In this document: piece after piece, positions 43,072-51,278 of the stretch | Numbering within the stretch: position 1 is the stretch's first letter | Layout: each line of letters starts with the position of its first letter | From: Zobellia laminariae | Lineage (GTDB): Bacteria > Bacteroidota > Bacteroidia > Flavobacteriales > Flavobacteriaceae | Direction: 5' to 3' | DNA length: 64,000 nt | Assembly: GCF_009725995.1 (NCBI RefSeq) | Contig: NZ_RCNS01000002.1 | Location: 682,001 to 746,000, forward strand | Notes under the pieces: generated by a model | What the model saw: the letters and a program-made list of their open reading frames with translations, nothing else | What the model was told of the DNA's origin: nothing | The model's database searches: none | Position numbers and translations under genes: made by a program

Positions 43072-44805
43072 CTAACGACTTACGGGCTGTTTTTTTAATA
43101 GCCTATCAAAGCCTTCAAAAGCAATAGCCATAGCAATTACCAAAGCAGCTCCTATGAAGTTGAGCCATAGATATCCCAGTTTTTCTTCGCCCGTAGGGTG
43201 AATAAAAATAAGATTATAAAAAAGCACAAAGATGATAAGTTGTGTGAGCAATGCGGCAAAGAAAACAGCATTTCCTTTAACAAACTTAAAGAAAAAAGCC
43301 AGTAAAAATATACCTAAGACATTTCCATAAAAAATGGAACCGATTATGTTAACAAGCTGAATAAGGTTGTCAAATAGGTTGGCAATACTTGCTATAGAAA
43401 TTGCTATTATACCCCATAAAAGAGTAAAGGCTTTTGTAGCTCTAACATAGTGCTCATCAGTCAATTTTCCTTTTATATTTCTCTTATATAAATCCAAAGC
43501 AGTTATGGTGCCCAAAGCATTAAGTTCAGATGCGGTGGATGACATTGCTGCAGATAGAATAACCGCTAAAAGTAGTCCTATAAGTCCTCTTGGGAGGTTA
43601 TGAAGGATAAAGTGGATAAAAACGTAGTCCTTGTCATTGGTCTCAACGGTACTATCAGCTTCTTTTATTAATGATTTGGCAGCCGCACGATTAGTACTGT
43701 CTTTTATGTTTAAGCTGATAATTTCTTGTTTTGCCTCTTCTACAGCGCTGTATTCTTTTAACTCTAAAGCAGCAGAGAACTTATTTTGGGCCATTTTCTT
43801 TTCTGCCTCTAGCTTTTCCTGTCCTTCCTGAAGAATAGCATAATCTTTGGCGTATTCGGAACTCATGACAGCCTCTGTAGCTGCAGGGTTAAAGTTTAAA
43901 GGCGAAGGATTGTATTGATAAAAAACAAATACCATAACACCTACCAATAGGATAAAGAACTGCATTGGTATTTTCAACAGGCCATTGAAAACTAGACCTA
44001 ACTGACTTTCACGAAGTGATTTCCCTGAAAGGTAACGTTGTACTTGGCTTTGATCGGTACCAAAATAAGCCAAAGCTAAGAACAATCCGCCTGTAATACC
44101 ACTCCAAAAAGTATATCTGCTTTTGGTGTCAAAACTAAAGTCAATTATATTTAACTTGTTGCTGGCACCAGCTATCTTAAGTGCTTTTCCAAAGTTGATA
44201 TCGGCTGGTAAATATCCTAATATAAAAAAGAAAGTGATGAACATACCTGTCATGATAATGAACATCTGTTGTTTTTGGGTAACGCTTACCGCTTTGGTAC
44301 CGCCGGACACGGTATAGATGATTACTAGAACTCCAATAATAACATTTAAGGTTCTTAAATCCCAACCTAGTACAGCAGATAATATAATGGAAGGCGCAAA
44401 AATAGTAATACCTGCAGCTAGGCCTCTTTGTACTAAAAATAGGATAGCAGCTAACGAGCGTGTTTTTAAATCAAAACGGTTTTCTAGAAATTCATAAGCC
44501 GTATACACCTTTAACCTGTGATAGATGGGGAGGAAAACCAAGCAAATTATAATCATGGCTATGGGAAGCCCAAAATAGAACTGAATAAAACCCATGCCAT
44601 CATGAAATGCCTGCCCAGGGGTAGATAGAAAAGTAATGGCACTGGCTTGCGTAGCCATTACCGATAGACCTATGGTCCACCATTTGGCATCTTTCCCACC
44701 ACCTACGTAGTCATCTACACTTTTACTTCCTCTGGTTTTCCAAACACCATAGGCAACTATGAAAAGCAGTGTACTCGATAAAATAATCCAGTCTAATGTT
44801 CCCAT
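43072..44805 (-). CDS. Sodium:solute symporter with a charged insertion
   Basis: The 577-residue protein is a sodium:solute symporter (SSS family) with about 13 membrane segments; TRGSKSVDDYVGGGKDAKWW near residue 24 and the GGLFLALAYFGTDQSQVQRYL region are family signatures. Between two later membrane segments, about residues 315-395, there is an insertion rich in Glu, Lys and Ala with coiled-coil character. Substrate is unknown; sugars, sialic acid or amino acids are possible. The small 33-residue membrane gene ends one base before this start, and PIG-L lies upstream, so the three are one operon. Confidence 0.92.
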   Translation of the reverse strand: MGTLDWIILSSTLLFIVAYGVWKTRGSKSVDDYVGGGKDAKWWTIGLSVMATQASAITFLSTPGQAFHDGMGFIQFYFGLPIAMIIICLVFLPIYHRLKVYTAYEFLENRFDLKTRSLAAILFLVQRGLAAGITIFAPSIILSAVLGWDLRTLNVIIGVLVIIYTVSGGTKAVSVTQKQQMFIIMTGMFITFFFILGYLPADINFGKALKIAGASNKLNIIDFSFDTKSRYTFWSGITGGLFLALAYFGTDQSQVQRYLSGKSLRESQLGLVFNGLLKIPMQFFILLVGVMVFVFYQYNPSPLNFNPAATEAVMSSEYAKDYAILQEGQEKLEAEKKMAQNKFSAALELKEYSAVEEAKQEIISLNIKDSTNRAAAKSLIKEADSTVETNDKDYVFIHFILHNLPRGLIGLLLAVILSAAMSSTASELNALGTITALDLYKRNIKGKLTDEHYVRATKAFTLLWGIIAISIASIANLFDNLIQLVNIIGSIFYGNVLGIFLLAFFFKFVKGNAVFFAALLTQLIIFVLFYNLIFIHPTGEEKLGYLWLNFIGAALVIAMAIAFEGFDRLLKKQPVSR

Positions 44806-44806
44806 A

Positions 44807-44908
44807 TTAGGTAAATGCAGTCATTAAGTAACTAAAAACAAGTATGTATATGATATTAAGTATCAGTACTAACGAGTATTCCTTTTTCCAATCGAACTTG
44901 TCTAACAT
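44807..44908 (-). CDS. 33-residue membrane peptide between PIG-L and symporter genes
   Basis: ATG at 44908 opens a 33-codon frame ending at 44807. The peptide has an acidic/basic start (MLDKFDWKKEYS) followed by one membrane helix (LVLILNIIYILVFSYLM). Its end lies one base before the ATG of the symporter gene and its start lies four bases after the stop of the PIG-L gene, spacing typical of translational coupling. Small one-helix subunits are known for some transporters; here a partner of the symporter is inferred from position. No other frame fits this gap. Confidence 0.7.
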   Translation of the reverse strand: MLDKFDWKKEYSLVLILNIIYILVFSYLMTAFT

Positions 44909-44912
44909 AGCT

Positions 44913-47438
44913 TTAATTCAATTTCGTAGGTTGTACATTTTTTTCAACAGAAAGCATATTTGCAAACAGCTTGTATGCTCCGGGTACACCGGCAGGTAGT
45001 TCTCTAAAAAAACTTAATCCGGTATAGATGTAATTTCCTTTTCCATAAGGAGCTATTAAGATACTTCCTTTTTTATCTGATTCTCCCTTATCGCTCATAG
45101 AAAGAACAGGAGTAAATTCTTTAGCCCATTTGTCAGGGAAATAAAGTCCGCGCTCTTGTACCCATCCATTAAAATCAGCAGCATCAATTTTATTCGGATA
45201 ATTTACTAAGGTATTCTTTTTATCTATTATTTCTACAGCGGAATTTTCATCCGTTACCCGGTCACGGGATAAGGTAATAGGGTAGGGAGCCAGATTTTCA
45301 AACTGATCGCCCCATCTGCTTGCTGTATTGTATTGCACTACAAGATTACCTCCTTTTTCAACATAATCAAAAAGATAGCGTTGTTTGAATTTCAATTCAT
45401 CTACCACGTTGTACGCCCTAATACCAACAACTACAGCATCATACTTGTCTAAAGAACCTTTTGCAATACTGCTAGGTTCTATGGTGTGTACGATGTAACC
45501 TATTTGACTTAGACTTTCAGGAACTTCATCTCCGGCACCGACAATGTAGCCAATGTGTTCTCCTGATTTTTTAATATTTAAACGTACCACTTTTGCTTCT
45601 GAGGGCAGTAAAACGGACTGAGTAGGAACGTGATCATAATCTATCATTACTAACTCTTTGGTTATCTCTTTGCCGTTTAGTTTTATAATCGGAGAAATAA
45701 AGCTTGCGTCTTCGTCAGCAGGTGGGGTTAGTGTAAAAATAAGTGTTTGTTCATCACCTTTGTTAGCAATTTTAAAAGGTTTTGATTCGGCATCTACTGC
45801 CCATCCTTTGGAATGGCTTAGTTGCAGTTCGCCTTTTATATTATCTGCATGAGCTTTTACTGTAACCGAAATTTTCTTAGGCTCGCCATCGGCAAAAATT
45901 AATACTTTATCACTAAAGCTTGCCGTAGCCTCTGGTAGTATTTCAAAAGGCTGAAACAATTCACCTTTATCAGGTTTTGCATAATGATAAATAACAGGCT
46001 TTTCAAAAGTGAGGGCCTTACCATTAAATTCAAGTTGGAATTTTGCTAAAAATGCCCGTGGCGTTTCCGGCTTTCCAATAAGTTTTTGATTATCTACTTT
46101 GTACATACCCAGAGTACCTTTTTCTCTAAGCCAATAAGGGCTCGTATAATCTGTGGCTTCAGGTATATCTAAATCGATTTCAAAAGTTTGCTTTTCATTA
46201 TTCTTTAAGGCGATGGAAGGTTTTAACTCCTTATCCGTAGAAGAGATAGAAATGGATTTTAAAATAATATCCGCAGAACTTCTATTAAGAGCCTCAATGT
46301 TTACTTTCATCTTTCCTCCAGGGTTAGAGAAAGCAGTTTCGGCGGAAGCTTCAAGATAAAGGCCTCCAACATTTAAAATAATGTTCTTTAACTCTTGTGA
46401 CTTTAAAGCTTTCCAATAAGGGTCATCAACTTTTTGAAGTAGTTCGTAAGCTTCCAACAGTTGCGGCAAATGTTTTGATGGGTTTGCGAAGTCAAAGTTC
46501 TCTTCAACAGCGTAAAGAATCTCTCCAACAGCTTTACCACCAGGTACACGAGACCAAGAAGTATCTATGCCCTCAAAAATGTCATTAGAATTTTTTGGCA
46601 TTGAACCCTTTAAGAGCTCAACGTATTCGTTTTCCGTACCTCTTTGAGATAAACGTCCAAAACCTTGACATAAATGCTGGCTGCTGGCCAAAGCGGCAAT
46701 TTCGTTATTAGACCTTCCTAAAATAGGGTAGTAGGTGCCAATGTCTAAATTGACCATTTTTGATTTATCAGCCTCGTCAAATTTCTCTTGGCTGCCATAA
46801 AACCACCATGAAGTGTTGAAAAACAACCGTTGTGGTTGCCAAGTTTCTGTAAGTTCTAATTGTTTACTGTAGGCATTTTTATCGTTAGCCAAATCAAAAG
46901 CTTCAAAACTTAACATGGCTGATGAAGTATGGTGCCCATGAGTAGTACCGGGACTTCTATGGTCAAAACGGTTGATAATTACATCTGGCTTAAAATTACG
47001 AATAGCCCAAACGACATCGCCTAGCACTGCTTCTTTGTTCCATATTTCTAGAGTTTCATCTGGGTGTTTGGAATAACCAAAATCATTAGCTCGCGAAAAA
47101 AACTGCTCGCCACCATCTATACGTCTGGCCGCTAAAAGTTCCTGTGTACGTAAAACACCTAAAAGCTCACGAAGTTCAGGGCCTATAAGGTTTTGTCCAC
47201 CATCGCCTCTGGTTAAGGATAAATAACCTGTTCTGGCTTTAGTTTCATTAGAGAGGTAAGAAATAAGTCTTGTATTCTCATCATCTGGGTGCGCAGCAAT
47301 GTAAAGTGCGGTACCTAAGAAATTCAATTTTTCAAGTGAATGGTATATTTCAGAAGAGGATTGTTGCACAGGTTTTTGTGCATTGGTAATATTTGAACAC
47401 AAGAGTATTCCGGCAAGAAATGCCAAAAAATAGCGCAT
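44913..47438 (-). CDS. PIG-L/LmbE-family deacetylase, exported
   Basis: The 841-residue protein has a signal peptide (1-20, ending TNAQ). Residues about 40-260 are the PIG-L (LmbE) deacetylase domain with the zinc motif HPDDE (50-54), LSLTRGDGGQN and the HGHHTSS motif. The remaining 550 residues include beta-sandwich regions and a C-terminal glutamine-amidotransferase-like fold (VVVGIRAYN, GNLVVQYN). The family removes N-acetyl groups from GlcNAc-type substrates. It starts an operon with the membrane peptide and the symporter, suggesting deacetylation of an amino sugar conjugate before or during uptake. Confidence 0.93.
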   Translation of the reverse strand: MRYFLAFLAGILLCSNITNAQKPVQQSSSEIYHSLEKLNFLGTALYIAAHPDDENTRLISYLSNETKARTGYLSLTRGDGGQNLIGPELRELLGVLRTQELLAARRIDGGEQFFSRANDFGYSKHPDETLEIWNKEAVLGDVVWAIRNFKPDVIINRFDHRSPGTTHGHHTSSAMLSFEAFDLANDKNAYSKQLELTETWQPQRLFFNTSWWFYGSQEKFDEADKSKMVNLDIGTYYPILGRSNNEIAALASSQHLCQGFGRLSQRGTENEYVELLKGSMPKNSNDIFEGIDTSWSRVPGGKAVGEILYAVEENFDFANPSKHLPQLLEAYELLQKVDDPYWKALKSQELKNIILNVGGLYLEASAETAFSNPGGKMKVNIEALNRSSADIILKSISISSTDKELKPSIALKNNEKQTFEIDLDIPEATDYTSPYWLREKGTLGMYKVDNQKLIGKPETPRAFLAKFQLEFNGKALTFEKPVIYHYAKPDKGELFQPFEILPEATASFSDKVLIFADGEPKKISVTVKAHADNIKGELQLSHSKGWAVDAESKPFKIANKGDEQTLIFTLTPPADEDASFISPIIKLNGKEITKELVMIDYDHVPTQSVLLPSEAKVVRLNIKKSGEHIGYIVGAGDEVPESLSQIGYIVHTIEPSSIAKGSLDKYDAVVVGIRAYNVVDELKFKQRYLFDYVEKGGNLVVQYNTASRWGDQFENLAPYPITLSRDRVTDENSAVEIIDKKNTLVNYPNKIDAADFNGWVQERGLYFPDKWAKEFTPVLSMSDKGESDKKGSILIAPYGKGNYIYTGLSFFRELPAGVPGAYKLFANMLSVEKNVQPTKLN

Positions 47439-47491
47439 AAAGTTGGTTTTAGTCTGGAAGAAGCCAATGATTTACAGAAGCGACACCATAC

Positions 47492-47499
47492 CAAAGATA
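47492..47499 (-). promoter_or_regulatory. Candidate -7 element of the PIG-L operon
   Basis: Minus-strand TATCTTTG matches TAnnTTTG and lies about 54 bases before the ATG. No -33 element at 19-21 bases was seen. Confidence 0.35.
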
Positions 47500-47588
47500 G
47501 AAAGTTTAAAGGGCTTAGCTGGTTTTTTAAAACTTCTTTAACAAAAATTAATTTCAGTATGGACTAGCAGTAATCTTGTGAAACGCAA

Positions 47589-48143
47589 TTATGCTTCTTC
47601 AGTTCCGTCTGGTGTTTCTGCGGTCTCTTCGTAAGTGTAGATTAATGTAACCGCTTTTTGCATCATCAAATTATTAGGGTAAACTAATAATTCTCCGTTA
47701 GATTTTCTTAGGCTTACGTGAAAAGCCCTAATATCTTCAATCAAAAATGGTTCTTCCGATTCAATATCCTTGTCTAAAATTTTTATGCGATCACCAATCT
47801 TGAATGGAAACGAGAAAAATAGGATAACTCCTGCGGTTATATTGCTTAAAATAGACCAGCTAGCAAATAAGGCGACTCCTATGACGGTGAATACAGAAGA
47901 AAAGACAAGACCAATATCTTTATAATTCACCCCCCATATAAAGGATATGACCCCAAAGCCCAAAAGCATGAGTAAAATTGAGGCGTACTTAGTAATTAAT
48001 AGTGTTCGTGCCTCTACAATGTCACTGATTCTCCCAATTTTCCGAATGGTTTTATCCGTAATAAATTTTAGGATGATTAACACGCCAAATGTTATGGCGG
48101 TAGCTATCATTTCGTGCTTGTACGTTAAAAGAAATTCTTGCAT
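47589..48143 (-). CDS. MscS-family mechanosensitive channel, short
   Basis: The 184-residue protein has three membrane segments and an MscS pore/beta region: GVALFASWSILSNITAGVILFF is the pore-lining helix and FPFKIGDRIKI follows as the beta domain start. It is shorter than E. coli MscS (286 residues) because the C-terminal vestibule is reduced, a common flavobacterial form. It would relieve osmotic downshock. The lipoprotein gene lies just upstream (stop to start 4 bases). Confidence 0.92.
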   Translation of the reverse strand: MQEFLLTYKHEMIATAITFGVLIILKFITDKTIRKIGRISDIVEARTLLITKYASILLMLLGFGVISFIWGVNYKDIGLVFSSVFTVIGVALFASWSILSNITAGVILFFSFPFKIGDRIKILDKDIESEEPFLIEDIRAFHVSLRKSNGELLVYPNNLMMQKAVTLIYTYEETAETPDGTEEA

Positions 48144-48147
48144 AAAC

Positions 48148-49095
48148 TTATAGGCCTAAACTGTCGCGCAAAGGTAAATCCTTATTTCCATTTTGTCGCC
48201 AGTAAGGAGTCTTTAAACTTTTTATTTTTGTGGCTGTAGAAGTCATGGATTTGGCATTTTCTCCAAAGCCGCTTTTAAAGGTGTCAGACCAATTTTCAAT
48301 AGTATAAGGAAAAGCTGTTGTGAAGTTAATTGTTAGGGTTCTTTCTAACTCAGGGTAGGTTATTTGGTAAGTTGAAATACCATCTATGCTATTTAAACTA
48401 GCAGTTGATTTATACTCTTTTAATGCTTTGTGAGACAGTCGGATAAACTCTAGAGAAGGTATAATTTTTAAATCTCCTACAGGTAGTGTTTCAGGTGAAA
48501 TTCTAATCTTGTTCCATAGCTCATTTTCAAGGATGGTTTTTTCTAATTTGAAGTCTTGGTCCGCTTCACTTTCAAAATACGAATGAGACATTATATCAAA
48601 TTTTTCACGGTTATTTAGCTGTGCATAAACCTGTCCGCACCACTCTTGTGCAGAGAACGAAACTTTTACCGCATGGTCGTTATCATGAACCGGATAAAAA
48701 GTACTTGTCATTATGGAATAAGGGTAGATTCCGGTGAGATATTTCTTGGTTACATTCAGTTTTAAAACAGGAATATTATCCGGGTTGTTTCCATCTGCTT
48801 TCACTTGCTTATCCTTTAGGAAAGGTTCGGTAACAAATACAAGAACAGCTTTGCCGTCTCTTATTTCACCATATCGTGCTAGTTGAAGTTTGTAAGATGT
48901 AATTTCGGCATCACCTGCGTACCAATACTTCTTAAATTCACCCGAAAGTTCTTTTTTCGGTAATTCTACCGTTTTTTCGGAATTAACAGCAACGTCTTCA
49001 CTAGTCTCTTTTTTAACCTCTTGGCAAGATTGCGTAAAGGAAATTAGTAAAGCTATATATGTTAGAGGAAGGGCTTGTTTGGTAATAATTCTCAT
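48148..49095 (-). CDS. Lipoprotein of unknown function, between maf and mscS
   Basis: The 315-residue protein has a lipobox ending at Cys24 (FTQSC). The body contains WYAGDAEITSYKLQLARYGE and VSFSAQEWCGQVYAQLNN, a pattern seen in a Bacteroidetes family that is usually found beside maf and is sometimes mislabelled as a Maf protein. No catalytic motif is recognised. Its position in the maf-kdsC run is conserved in flavobacteria to my knowledge, but that cannot be shown from this window. Confidence 0.8.
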   Translation of the reverse strand: MRIITKQALPLTYIALLISFTQSCQEVKKETSEDVAVNSEKTVELPKKELSGEFKKYWYAGDAEITSYKLQLARYGEIRDGKAVLVFVTEPFLKDKQVKADGNNPDNIPVLKLNVTKKYLTGIYPYSIMTSTFYPVHDNDHAVKVSFSAQEWCGQVYAQLNNREKFDIMSHSYFESEADQDFKLEKTILENELWNKIRISPETLPVGDLKIIPSLEFIRLSHKALKEYKSTASLNSIDGISTYQITYPELERTLTINFTTAFPYTIENWSDTFKSGFGENAKSMTSTATKIKSLKTPYWRQNGNKDLPLRDSLGL

Positions 49096-49130
49096 GAGTA
49101 GTAATTTTATTTAAAATTAACCAAAAAGAA

Positions 49131-49712
49131 CTACTTGACCATTTCAATTAACGTTTTGTATACCAATTGTGTAGGTAGGCCTACAACATTAGGATAAGAT
49201 CCTTTAATTTCTTCAATACCTGTTAAGCCTATCCATTCTTGAATACCATACGCACCAGCCTTGTCATAAGGTTTGAAGTTGTTGATGTAGTAGTGGATTT
49301 CTTCATCAGATAACTCTCTAAACTTCACTTTGGTTACTTGGTGAACAACTTTTTGTGAGCTAGAAGTGGTGAAACAAACCGAAGTAATCACTTCGTGCCA
49401 ATCTCCGGAAAGAGCATTCAGCATTCTAAAAGCTTCTTCTGCATCTGCTGCTTTGGCTAGTGATACGCCATTATGCCAAACTACAGTATCTGATGTAATA
49501 AGAATTTCGTCCGCTGCTAAGGATCCTTCAAATGCATCAGCTTTCAGTTTTGCTAAATAATCGCTTATTTGGCTTCCTACTAATTCAGGCGGATAAACTT
49601 CATCCACAGATTTTAACCGTACTTCAAACGGAAGTCCCATTTCTTTTAAAAACTGATGTCTTCTTGGTGAACCGCTGGCTAGAATTATGGAGTGATTATT
49701 TAAGTCTAACAT
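49131..49712 (-). CDS. maf: Maf-family nucleotide pyrophosphatase
   Basis: The 193-residue protein has the Maf signature ASGSPRRHQFLKEMG near the start, SDTVVWHNG in the middle, and the YDKAGAYGIQ motif. Maf proteins hydrolyse non-canonical or modified nucleoside triphosphates to monophosphates. The kdsC-like gene lies 3 bases upstream, so the two are co-transcribed. Confidence 0.96.
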   Translation of the reverse strand: MLDLNNHSIILASGSPRRHQFLKEMGLPFEVRLKSVDEVYPPELVGSQISDYLAKLKADAFEGSLAADEILITSDTVVWHNGVSLAKAADAEEAFRMLNALSGDWHEVITSVCFTTSSSQKVVHQVTKVKFRELSDEEIHYYINNFKPYDKAGAYGIQEWIGLTGIEEIKGSYPNVVGLPTQLVYKTLIEMVK

Positions 49713-49715
49713 AAG

Positions 49716-50243
49716 TTAATCGTTTGCGGCGCTAAAATTTGTCATCCAGTCTCCTTTTACCTTTAAAACCTGCTCAATAACATCTCTTACGCAGCCTTCT
49801 CCGCCGTTTTTATGAGAAACGTACATAGATACAGCTTTTACTTCCTGAACAGCGTTTTGTGGGCAACTAGGTAAGGCAACTGCTTTCATTACGGGGATAT
49901 CAGGAATATCATCACCCATGTATAGCATTGTGCTTACGTCAACATTATGATTGTCCATATATTCTTTTAGGGCATCCATTTTGTGGTGTGCTCCTAAATA
50001 AATATCCTTTACGCCTAAAGCTTGCAGGCGGTTTCTTACACCTTCATTTGTGCCTCCAGAAATAATACATATTTTATATCCTTTCTGTAGTGCGGTTTTA
50101 ACGGCATAGCCATCTTTCACGCTCATTTTTCTGAGCATTTCGCCTTCGGAGGTTATAAGCAATGTACTGTCGGTGAAAACACCATCAACGTCAAAAACAA
50201 AGGTGTCTATGTTTTTTAAATATTCTTTATAGCTCTTTTCCAT
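49716..50243 (-). CDS. KdsC-like HAD phosphatase
   Basis: The 175-residue protein is a small HAD hydrolase of the KDO 8-phosphate phosphatase type: FVFDVDGVFTDS contains the catalytic Asp pair, CIISGG is motif II, KMDALKEY is motif III and MGDDIPDIPVM is motif IV. KdsC makes KDO for lipopolysaccharide. Cap-less HADs of this size also include other sugar phosphatases, so kdsC is likely but not certain. Its start overlaps the DUF2520 gene by 17 bases. Confidence 0.9.
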   Translation of the reverse strand: MEKSYKEYLKNIDTFVFDVDGVFTDSTLLITSEGEMLRKMSVKDGYAVKTALQKGYKICIISGGTNEGVRNRLQALGVKDIYLGAHHKMDALKEYMDNHNVDVSTMLYMGDDIPDIPVMKAVALPSCPQNAVQEVKAVSMYVSHKNGGEGCVRDVIEQVLKVKGDWMTNFSAAND

Positions 50244-50991
50244 AAGTTGCTTGTATAGATTTGCTCAACAGTTCGTAGACTGCCTTGAGCTCTGGTTTTT
50301 TTATTTGTTCTAACTGGTTTGCAATGGTGTTTGAATCGTTTCGCCTAGCAGGACCAGTTTGGGCCTCGTAAGGTGATAGGGTTTCGATTTTCCTTGCCGT
50401 TTCCTGTATGAGCGGGCTTAAAATTTCAAAAGGGACATTGTTTTCCTTACAAATTTCAGAACCCATATGATAAAGGTGATTGGTGAAATTATTTACAAAC
50501 ACTGCAGCAAGGTGAAGGCTTTTACGTTGTTCCGTATGTATTTCATATACGTTTTCTGAAACAAGATTTGCTAGTTTTTTCAATAGCACCAAGTCTTCTT
50601 TGTTTTCTGCTTCTAAACAGATTGGGACCTTCTTAAAATCTAGTTTGTTAGATTTACTAAAGGTCTGCAGTGGGTAAAAAACACCATGTCTATCGTGGCG
50701 GCACAGTTCGTTCATTGGCGTGCTTCCAGAAGTATGAACTATCAATTTATTTTTAAGAGTAAGTTGCTCTGATACAGTTTTTATAGAATTATCACTTAAA
50801 GCGATTATATAAATATCAGATTTTTTTAAATTAGAGAAATCAGAGGTTATTTTTTCCTCTGGAGCAAGAGCTAGAAGCGCTTTTTTATTTCGACCTATAA
50901 CTTGAACAATCTCTATTTCGTCCGACTTTGAAAAAGCCTTTAAAAGGTGGGTTGCAACATTGCCGGTACCTAAAATGCTTACCTTAATCAT
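50227..50991 (-). CDS. Rossmann-fold protein with DUF2520 domain
   Basis: The 254-residue protein has an N-terminal NAD(P)-binding fold (VSILGTGNVATHLL, Gly motif at about 7-13) and a C-terminal helical DUF2520 domain (HLAAVFVNNFTNHLYHMG). Related to F420-dependent or ketopantoate-like oxidoreductases; the substrate is unknown. It leads the run to kdsC, maf, the lipoprotein and mscS. Confidence 0.92.
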   Translation of the reverse strand: MIKVSILGTGNVATHLLKAFSKSDEIEIVQVIGRNKKALLALAPEEKITSDFSNLKKSDIYIIALSDNSIKTVSEQLTLKNKLIVHTSGSTPMNELCRHDRHGVFYPLQTFSKSNKLDFKKVPICLEAENKEDLVLLKKLANLVSENVYEIHTEQRKSLHLAAVFVNNFTNHLYHMGSEICKENNVPFEILSPLIQETARKIETLSPYEAQTGPARRNDSNTIANQLEQIKKPELKAVYELLSKSIQATYGKEL

Positions 50992-51241
50992 GAGGCGAAA
51001 ATAAGCATATAATTACGTAAAAGAGACTTTGTTTTGCTGAAAAATAATTCAAACATTTTGCTTTAAAGCGAAGAAATGATGCTCTAAATTCTATGGTATT
51101 TATAATAATGGCTACTATTTATTTCGGTCTATAAAAAAATCTACTTTTTCTAAAATGAATCCCATAAAATTTTCACTTATAATTAACAGTTTTCGTAAGA
51201 CTTTAGATTGCTCTATCTTCCTGTAAATAAGAAAAAGGGCG

Positions 51242-51249
51242 TATTTTTG
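51242..51249 (+). promoter_or_regulatory. Candidate -7 element of the ccsBA gene
   Basis: TATTTTTG matches TAnnTTTG and lies 30 bases before the preferred ATG. A convincing -33 element was not found. The rest of the 50992-51278 gap shows no gene. Confidence 0.4.
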
Positions 51250-51278
51250 CCTGCTGAAAACCAATTTAGTTGCTGCCG

